DNA of 55,506 nucleotides from Lachnospiraceae bacterium (lineage in GTDB: Bacteria; Bacillota; Clostridia; Lachnospirales; Lachnospiraceae). A model generated the notes under the pieces. The model made no database searches. It saw nothing but the letters and a program-made list of their open reading frames with translations, and had not been told where the DNA came from. The DNA is taken from positions 1-55,506 of the forward strand of contig JAJQHY010000088.1 in assembly GCA_021199495.1 (NCBI GenBank), in the 5' to 3' direction. The translations under genes were made by a program, and so were the position numbers. Of the stretch, positions 55,337 through 55,506 are shown one piece after another (positions within the stretch are counted from its first letter, which is position 1; each line of letters opens with the position of its first letter).

Positions 55337-55506
55337 TCAAGAAAGGAAATGAAAATATTTTATTAAGAAATTCGGTGATGATATCTGCTTTTACAAGATT
55401 AATGATATTGTCAGAAAATTAGAAAAGCTTAATATTTATTTTATAATCAAATAAAACTTTCCCAATCCGCCGGACTATAGATTCATACCAAAAAGAATAA
55501 GATCTC
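55337..55506. other. AT-rich window end, no gene seen
   Basis: 170 AT-rich bases. A short plus-strand frame (55388-55455, ...K-I-N-D-I-V-R-K-L-E-K...) without a start could be a gene remnant, but support is weak. Confidence 0.3.

Overview
The window looks like chromosome of a Gram-positive gut-type clostridium, most likely a Lachnospiraceae member (Bacillota). The reasons are strong AGGAGG ribosome sites, sigma-A promoters with 16-18 bp spacers, lipobox lipoproteins, an unusually long Rho, a CspA-like S8 protease, a DUF1385/prmC/prfA block, a potABCD operon led by an XRE-cupin regulator, and a gene pair resembling DUF5717/DUF5716, families I associate with Lachnospiraceae. No IS element, prophage, CRISPR array or rRNA was seen. 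The species cannot be fixed from the sequence alone.

Bases 1-13217 are the accessory part: nine same-strand genes for surface or envelope proteins. Six intact members share an N-terminal cassette (lipoprotein signal or single membrane helix, then a TPR-like segment beginning W-Q-x-Q-Y-D-L-G). The cassette is joined to different C-terminal modules: BspA-like 26-residue repeats, YD repeats, an unnamed tyrosine-rich domain, or a chitobiase-C-like domain plus internalin-like LRRs. A YD-repeat gene cut by the window edge starts the array; a vWA protein and a small membrane protein end it. The cassettes are almost identical in DNA while the C-termini differ, which points to duplication and module exchange.

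Bases 13218-19705 hold metK behind a leader that can fold as a pseudoknot, a 58-residue gene on the opposite strand with its own promoter, and a three-gene operon encoding a degenerate Hsp70-like protein and two helical/TPR-like partners. Bases 19706-24821 are purine genes: purC-purF-purB and purA. Bases 24822-31070 hold rho (complex leader with a coupled 8-codon uORF), rpmE, a DUF1385 membrane protein with a long acidic tail, prmC and prfA.

Bases 31071-43090 are mixed housekeeping genes: a large lipoprotein with a solute-binding-like half, a GNAT acetyltransferase, a GH13 amylase broken at a run of eight G, an M18 aminopeptidase, a CspA-like subtilisin, a DegV protein, serine acetyltransferase, a TPR lipoprotein and a DUF2974 hydrolase.

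Bases 43091-46725 are a uronate catabolism operon: kduI, a KduD/gluconate-5-dehydrogenase-type SDR, an RpiB-family isomerase resembling streptococcal DhuI, and a KDPG aldolase with an extra C-terminal domain. No KDG kinase is in the cluster. Bases 46801-49610 are a TldD/TldE pair. Bases 49611-54284 are a polyamine operon: XRE-cupin regulator with palindromic sites around its promoter, then potABCD. After a strongly structured intergenic element come tRNA-Leu(CAG) and, on the minus strand, a protein with six 13-residue D-x-D-G-D-G repeats whose natural start is out of frame by one A.
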